A stretch of DNA of 64,000 nucleotides from a virus. Location of the stretch: positions 81,912-145,911 of IMG/VR virus record IMGVR_UViG_3300037189_025222. One strand, 5' to 3'. The first letter of the stretch is position 1; every line of letters begins with the position of its first letter. Position numbers and translations under genes: made by a program. Positions 35,201 to 44,200 of the stretch are shown in pieces. The notes beneath the pieces are model-generated. The model did no database searches, was not told the origin of the DNA, and saw only the letters and a program-made list of their open reading frames with translations.

Positions 35201-38200
35201 AAAAGAAGTAGGAACAGACTTAGCTTCTAAATCAGTAGTTTCACAGCCACCACAAACTACTCCAGAAAAAATAGAAGAAGCTGTTAAAAAAGAAAGTAGG
35301 AAACCAAAGTTATCTCCTGAGGAGATTGCCACAAGAAAAGCAGCTGGACAGGCAGCTAAAGAGAGATCACAAACAGCCGGTATAAGTCCTTCAGTAGCAA
35401 AGTCCATAAAGAGACAAGAAGTCAAAAATATAAAAATGGATGCTTCATTAAACAAAATGCAAAGAAGGAATATAATTCAAGAATTGCAGAACGGAAAAAA
35501 AACAAAGACAATGATCCTAAGAGAGCAGGAAGCTGCTAAAGGACCAAAGCCCTTAGAAGTACCCCAGCCACCAGATACAGGAAATTTTGATTTAAATAAA
35601 TTAATTGCAAGTGGTCAAGATATGGCAAAGAGTGCTGCTGCTGTTGCCCTACTTGGTTTAGGAGTTGTTGCTCTAGGTGCAGCAATAGTGTTCTTGTCCA
35701 AGAAAATATTGAGTGGGTTCAACTTAGACACTTCAACAATACTACAAACAGCTGGTGCTATAGCTGCACTTGCGGTAGCAGGTGGTGCGATTGCTGCTGC
35801 TGGTATTGTGGCATATGAGGCACTAAATAAGAAAGAAAATAAAGAATTTGTAGATACTGCTCCAAAAAGTAAAACCGAAATGCTAAAGCAAATAGCAGCA
35901 ATGATGCTATTGGGGCCAGCTCTTGTACTATTAGGTGCAGCTATAGTCAAGATGTCCCAAATGGTTATAGACGCTTTTGGACTTGATTTAAATACGGTTG
36001 CAATGGTTGCCGGAACAGTAGCTGCAATTGTAGCTGCTGCTGGAGCCTTGACTCTAGGTGCTTCAGAGGCTCTTGAAGGTTTTGAGAAACTAGAGGGCAA
36101 TAAGCTTATAAAAAATCCTGGTAAACTTGTTAGTGCGATGGCTAAGGGAGCATTAGCTCTATTGATCGTTGGTCCGGGACTAGTTGCACTTTCTGCCGCA
36201 ATAATCAAGATGTGTCAAGGTATATTAAGCTATGCAGAAATAGATCTAAACACAATCAAAACTGTAACTGGACAAGTAGCCGCACTTCTCGCTGGCACTG
36301 GTGCAATAGCATTAGGTATAACAGCGGCTGCTGGAGGATTAATACTATTAGGTAAATTCGCAGACTTTGCCAAGAGCTATGCTAAAGACATGATAATAGG
36401 AGCGGCAGCACTAATACTTATTGGTCCTGCAGTTGTAGCCCTTGCAGCAGGTCTAAATTATATAATTAATCAAATTTTATCTGCAACAGGTGTGGACGCA
36501 GCAAAAGCAGCAAAAACAGCGTGGAATGTAGCTGGTTTGATTGCGGCCACAGCTGTAATTGCTCTTGCGGTTATGGGTGCGATGGCGGGCTTAACAGCTT
36601 TAGGTGCACTTGCTACTGCCATGACAGGACCACAAATTGGATTCATGCTTTATGGTGCTGCTGCATTATTATTGTTAGCTCCATTAGTTACCGGACTAGC
36701 TGCGGCTGTTTTATATTTAACCAAGTCTTTCATGGGTGGGTTTGACGCAAAACAAGCAACCAAAGTGGCATACGATCTATCTGCAGTTTTAATGTCTGCC
36801 TCTGTTATAGCCATAGCTGTAATGGCGGCCATGGCTGGACTGGGTGGTTTAGGAGTTCTTGCAGCTGGTTTACCTGCTTACATACCTGCTATGTTGGGTG
36901 GTGCAGCAGCTCTAATGCTGCTTACCCCGGTAATGACAGCTTTGGCAACTTCAGTAATAGGAATGACAGAATCCATAATGGATGGAATTGATGCTAAACA
37001 CGCAGCTAAAGTTGCATATGATTTGGGGTCAATAATAATGTCTGCTGGCTCAATTGCTCTTGGGATCATGGGAGCCATGGCAGCTCTAACAGGATTAGGA
37101 TTATTGGCAGGTGCTTATATTGGATTTATAGGACCAATGATTGGCGGTGCTCTGGCATTGAGTGTAATGACACCGGCTGTTGTAACCCTTGCTGGCTCCA
37201 TTATATCGATGTCTGAATCTTTAATGAAAAATATGGTTAGCCCAGATGCTGCAAAGAAAACAGTTGAAAGCTTAAATTCTATTCTTGATAGTGCTGGCAA
37301 TATAGCTGTGTCAATTATAGCCAACGCAGCTTCTCTGGCTCTTTTGGGAACAATGTTTGGTGTTTCTTTAGTAGCTATACCATTTATGAAGCTAGGCACT
37401 ATGGCTTTGTCTAATCTAACACCTAGTATAGCAAATTTTGTAAACACTATTGTTAATATGGCAAAACAATTTTCTACTTTAGTGTCTCCAAAAGAAGCTG
37501 TAAGCCTCTCTAAAGACGTCGCCGCTATAATGGGAGCGGTTGGAGATATAAGTGAACAAATATTCAAAATTAAAGATAAAATGCTTTCTGTGCCTGTTTA
37601 TGGAAGCGTTTGGAATGCAATAAGAGGTGTAAAAGTAGCCGATTATATGAATAGTGGGGTCAAAGCTCTGAAAGAATTAGCTGCTCCTGTTCAAGATTAT
37701 GTTGCTGCCATAAAAGATTTTGCACTTAATGTTGGAAGAACAGTTAATCCAAGAAATGCTGCTGAAATGGCGAGAGGCGTTGCCGCAATACTTTGTGCTG
37801 TTAGCAATGTAACTTCTAATATGATGACTGCTAAAGACGGTATACTTTCTATTCCTAAAAATGGAGGAATTTTTGCGACTTTAACACGCACAAGAATTTC
37901 AGATTACCTTAATGCTGGCGTTGGTTCTTTGCAAGAAATGGCCGCACCAATTAAACGATATGTAGCAGCAGTGAAAAAATTTGCAAGTGAAATTGGATTT
38001 GATCCTAGACAAGCTGCTGAGATGGCTAGCGGTGTGGCAGCGATACTTTGTGCTGTTGGTAAGGTTACTTCTAACATAATGACTGCTAAAGATGGAATAA
38101 TGAGCATACCAGACAACGGTGGAATATTTGCTTGGATGCTAGGTGCTCAGTTATCCCAAAGAATGAACAAAGGCGTCGAAGCACTTAAAGTACTTGGAAA

Positions 38201-41200
38201 ACCAATACAAAGATTCGTTAAAGCAATAAAAGATTTTTCAAGCAAACTTGGAAACAAGCTGCCTCCTAGTCAAGCAGCCGGTATGGCAAAAGGAATAGCA
38301 GACATACTTTCTGGAGCCTCTGAAGTTACCAAACAAATAATGGAAACCAAAGATAAAATAATTGGAATAAAGTCTGCACGAGGATGGGGATTCTTTAGAA
38401 AAGATTATGTCGTATTAATGGAAACAGGCAGAAAAGCCTTAGTTGAACTTTCCAAGCCAATTATAAATTATATAGAATCTATTAGGGATTTTGCTTCACA
38501 AGTGGGTGCTAGATTAGATCCTAGACTAGCAGCGTCTATGGCCAGAGGAGTAGCTGATGTATTGACAGCTTCTGGCGACGTTACAGAAGGAATAATGAAG
38601 ACCAAAGATAAATTGGTTACCATTAAATCAAGCGAAGGATTCTGGTTATGGAGCACTAGCATAGCAGACTCCATGAAAGCAGGAGTTGTAGCTTTAAATA
38701 CATTAAAACAGCCATTAATGTCGTACTTAGATACTATTGTTACTTTCTCAAATGAGCTCAAAGACAAGATCAACCCGACTGATGCTAAGAAGGCGGTAAA
38801 GTCAATAACAAGTGTTTCAGAAGTAATAGACATGATCAGCAAAGTCATGAATGATCTAGGTTCAAAAATTGCACCAATGACACAAGGAGGATGGTTTACC
38901 AGTTCTCCTGTAGAACAGATTAAAGAAGCAAAAACAAAAATGGATGCGTTTTTCCCTGTGCTTTCTAGCTTCATTACATCGATTGTTTCGCATGTAGATT
39001 CTTCTTTGGGTGAGTCCAAGAGTCTAAAGGGAACTGTTAAGTCCATGGGTCAAATATCAGAGCTTTTAAACAATATTAAGCCTGTAGTGGACACCATGAT
39101 GTCTTCAATTGTTCCAATGACTCAAGGTGGGTTCTTTAAAGGTTCAGCAGTTGATAGCATCAAGGGTGCAATACCACAGTTAAATCAGTTTTTTGAATCA
39201 ATATCAAGCTTTATATTAAACGGGTTAGTTAATCCAATTAAGAAGTCTGCGGAGAGCATTGATGACTTAAAGGAAACAGGCAAAAGAATTGTAGTTATTG
39301 CAGATGTTCTTAAAGGAACAAAAACTTCTATTGACTCTTTGTCGTCTATGATGACTTTGATGCAAGATGGAATATTTACAAATTCACCAATAAAAACAAT
39401 ATCCAATAATATAACTGGTTTTTCTGATTATTTTAATGCTATATCAAATTTTGTAAGTAGTGGATTAATCGAACCAATAACAAAAATGGGAGAAGTAAGT
39501 GGACTTAGCAAAGCAAAAGGAATTCTAATAACTGTCGGCAATTTCCTATGTGCCACCAAATTAACTATAGAAAGCTTAGCTGGGGTTATTGGTTTGTTGG
39601 ATTCAAAGTCAGTTTTTTCCTCTTCTCCAATTGACAATATAATTAATAATAAAGATAAATTTAGAAAACACTTTTTAGCGATAGCCGACCTTGTAAAGAA
39701 TGGAATTGCAGAGCCTGTTGCTCTAATGGGCGGAGATGGAACTTCTTTAGGTAAAGCAGCAAAAGTTATAACAGCTATGGCCTCAATAGCTTGTAGGATT
39801 GTACCATTAATAAAGAATTTAGCTACTGCTGTTTCAATGGCTACAGATAAGACAGAGTTTTTTAGTGTAGCACCCATGCAAAAAATAATTGATGCTAAAG
39901 GTCAATTTGCAGTATGGTTCCAGCAAATAGCAGCTTTTGTTAGAGACGGCATTGTTCTGCCTGTCAATAATGAGATGGAGGGGGTCAATATAGGTTCAGC
40001 TGCTAAGAATATATCCTCCATGACCAGCATAGCTGGTTCTGTTATGCCCCTTATAAAGAATCTAGCCAATGTTATGGGCATGATGAGTGAAGATGCAGCA
40101 AAATCTTTAGACACAGAATTTCCTATAGACAAAATTATATCCTATAAAGATAGCTTCGCCATATTTTTCAGACAAACAGCAGGATTCATTAGAGATGGAG
40201 TTATTGCTCCAATTGTAGAAGAAATAAAAGATACACAGGAAATAACAAAAGCAAGTAGGATATTAAATCAATTAAGCTCTAATATTGTTACCATACCAAA
40301 AGTTATAAAAGGAGTTTCTGAGGGTTTAATTCCGCTGGTAGAAGTGAGGTCAGGTCTAGCTCCTATGGAAGTTATAGCTGACTCTGCAAAAGATTTTGAA
40401 AAATGGTTTACAAAAGTAGCAGTCTTTATTAGAGATGGAGTAGTAACTCCAATCGTGAGAGAGTTTGAGGGAACACAAGATATTATTTTAGCCACAAGAA
40501 TACTAAACAATATATCTTCAATGATCTCAGCTTTACCTAAGGTTATAACAAGTCTATCCAGTGTTTTTGTTGGACTAAACGCAAAAAGTTGCCTATCAGA
40601 ATCTCCAATAGGTATGCTTGCAACTAATGCTGAGACTTTCAAAGCTTGGTTCAGAAGCGTCACTAGTTTAATACAAGAAGGTATAATTAAGCCATCTCTT
40701 GAAATAATGCCAGATAATTCTTTGCTTAAAGAAGTAAAGGTAAAATTAGCACTCAACGAGATAGCAATCAGAGCGGTAACCCCTTGGTTGAATTCTTTGA
40801 GTTCTAGCATCCAAGGATTATCTGGTGGTATTTTCTGGAGAATATTTACTGGAATTAAGGTTTCTAAGTTTAGTAAAAACTTCATGTATATGGCCAGCCT
40901 AATAAATGATGGCCTCATAAAACCAATAAAGAAGAATCTTGCTTCTTCTGCGGAATTAGAAGAAGTTACAAGTCAACTTGATGGTTTAGTTGATGTGGTA
41001 GACAGAGTTACATTTATACTAGGAATATTAGGAACAGCCTTTAACAATATAAGCCCAGTTAAAATAGATGTGGGCAAGATGTTCAGTGTAACTGGGAGCA
41101 TACGTGCTTTTAAAGAAGCCATAAACGAAGAGGCTAAAGATAAATTAGCATTATCCAGACAAATGCAAGGAGAGCTACAAGAAGTATTCATGGCTCCAGA

Positions 41201-44200
41201 AAAAATGATGAGGCAAGTTAGTGAAAAAGCTGTTGGGGGGACTTTTGAAGCCAAAGCTGTAGAGCCAATTATATTCGGAGACGCAGAAGACATACAAGAT
41301 TCTATAGGTGATGCCAAATTAACAGCTCTCGCAAAACTTAGTGAGAAGCTCGGAAGATCACAATTATCTGGTGTTGAATATGAGGTAAAAGTAAGTAAAG
41401 ATTTTGTAGAAGCAACAGCTAAATGGTCAAAAGAGAATGAAGATGCAGCTCTAGGTTTAAAGAAATCTATGGATGCACTTAAGGCAGGAGAAGGTGGAGC
41501 AGGAAGATCAAATTTACCAATAGTGCCAGCACCGGCTGCAAGAATTGAACCTGCACAAGCGGCTACTAAGGCAGTTGAAATGGAGAAAGATGAAAAATTC
41601 CAGAGAGACATGAAGATTTTTGGAAAAGGCAAAGCCACAGAGAAGTACTATCGTAGAAAATCGCTTGAAGAGGCTGTTACAAAGAATAACCCCACAGTTC
41701 AGCAAGACAGAAAACAAGAAACGGCACAATCAGCAGCTAATGCTGGAGTCAAAGCATATGGCGAGAAAAGCAAGCCGCTGACTGTTGAGTATAAAGTAGA
41801 TATACTATTCATGCATGATAGTGCTAACATAAGAGAATCTTTAGAAGAGGCTGCTACAGAAGCTAAAGCCATGATAGCAGAAAGACTAGGAGTAAAAGAA
41901 GTACTAGGATCACAAGTTAAAATAGAATACTCTATAGACAAGAAAACAGAACAAGCAATAGCAACGGCCACATATACACCCGACAATAAGTTCTCTGAAT
42001 TTCTTACAGAACAAAACAGAAGAGTAGCTGGTGTTCCTGCTTCGACAAATATAATACCTACCAATTCTGGGAGGACTAAAAATTCTGGTATTGGGGACGC
42101 CGTTATAGAAAAGGGTATGCTAGAAGCTTCTGCGAGAGAAGCAATTATAGGAAAGACAGAAATAGCCATAGAAGTTGCAGAAAGAAAGGCAGAAGACAAA
42201 GCTAGAAAAGCCTTAGGTGCAATGATGGCCAAATCAGGAATTAAAGATTTTATTGGCATTGAAGTAGATTCAGAAATAGAAGGTAATATTGTCAAGGCTA
42301 CAGCACGTTGGTCTGAAGAAGCTCAAAAAGAGGCAAAGGGACTAAGAGAAAGCTTTGAAACTTTAGGTGCAAGCAAGGGAGGGTTAGGAAGAGCAGGTAT
42401 GCTGCAGGCACAGGAACCAGCTCAAGCAGCAACACAAGCATCAACACAAGCAGCAACACAAGCAACAAAGACATCGACGGCTGCATTCGATCAATTCGAT
42501 ATTATAGAACAGCGACAAATAGAAGCAGAAAATCGTCTTCTAGACGCTGCTGCAAAGCAAGGGGTGAGTGGACCTTTACTTAGTGGTATAACTTCGGGTA
42601 AAAGTATAGCTGTAAGCACTGGTATTACCGGAGTTCAGGATGCAACAAAGGCAATAAAAGCTCAACAAGCTCAACAAGCTACAAAAAAAGAACCAGCTCA
42701 AGCAGCAACTATAGCTACAAAAAATAGTCCCGTTGTTCAACAGGCACAAAAAATGGAGCCAGCACAAGCCGCAGTAGACGCTGGCGTTAGATCAGCTAGC
42801 GAGAAAAGCAAGCCACTGACTGTTGAGTATAAAGTAGATATACTATTCATGCATGATAGTGCTAATATAAGAGAGTCTTTAGAAGAAGCCGCCACAGAGG
42901 CTAAAGCTATGATCGCAGAAAGACTAGGAGTAAAAGAAGTACTAGGATCACAAGTTAAAATAGAATACTCTATAGACAAGGAAACAGAACAGGCAATAGC
43001 AAAAGCCACGTATACACCCGACAATAAGTTCTCTGAATTTCTTACAGAACGAAACAGAAGAGCAGCTGGTGTTCCTACTTCGCCAAATACAGTGCCAGCC
43101 AAGTCTGGGGCGGCTAAGACATACACTTTTGGAGACGCAGGTATCGAGAAAGGTATGCTAGAGGCTTCTGCTAGAGAAGCAATTATAGGAAAAACAGAAA
43201 TAGCCATAGAAGTTGCAGAAAGAAAGGCAGAGATAAAAGCCAGAGAAGCCTTGGGTGTAATGATGGCTAAATCAGGAATTAAAGATTTCATTGGAATAGA
43301 AGTAGATTCAGAAATAGAAGGTAACATTGTCAAGGCTACAGCACGTTGGTCTGAAGAAGCTCAAAAAGAGGCAAAGGGACTAAGAGAAAGCTTTGAAACT
43401 TTAGGGGCTAGCAAGGGAGGTCTAGGTAGAGGTGGTATGCAGATACAAATGCAAGAACCAGCACAAACAGCAACAGCTGCTACGCAGTCAAATCCTGTTG
43501 TTCAGCAAGCTACAAAACCAGAACCAGCACAAGCAGCAACTAAGGCAGTTGAAATGGAAAAGGATGAAAAATTCCAGAGAGACATGAGAGTTTTTGGAAG
43601 AGGAAAAGCAACAGATAAATACTATCGTAGAAAATCGCTTGAAGAGGCTGTTGCAAAGAGCAATCCTACAGTCCAGCAAGCTACAAGAACAGAACCAGCA
43701 CAAGCAGCAACCGCTTCTACAAATTCAAATCCTGTTGTTCAGCAAGCTACAAGAACAGAACCAGCACAAGCAGCAACTCAAATAGCACAGCCTATGGCTC
43801 AACCGCAAAGTTTACCAGCACAAGAAAGATTTTTAATTACCAAAGATGTAAAAACTAATAAAGATTCTATTGAAGTGGTTCTAAGAAAAGAACTAAAACT
43901 TTTAGATGATGAAGAATTAGAAGAAGAAATATTAACAACTAAAGTATTTGAAATATTAAAGAAAAAAGGTATAAGTCCATCAGGAGTAAACCTTGATACC
44001 AGTTTAAAACAAGGAATTTTAGAAGTTAAAGCCACAACAAGCCCAGAAGATCTTAGTTTTTCTGAAGGCCTTAGCAAGGAATTTTCAAGGATTAATGCTG
44101 GCGGTGGTGGCGTGGGAAGATCAGCAATCCAACCAACAATAGCACAAGAACAAATGCAAGCTGCAAATCAGGTTGTTGCAGAGGCTACAGCAAGAATGAC

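Noticed and set aside
34577-40918. Many long minus-strand frames in the tape measure
   Set aside because: Antisense shadows of repetitive Ala/Ile/Ser-rich coding sequence, with no start signals.
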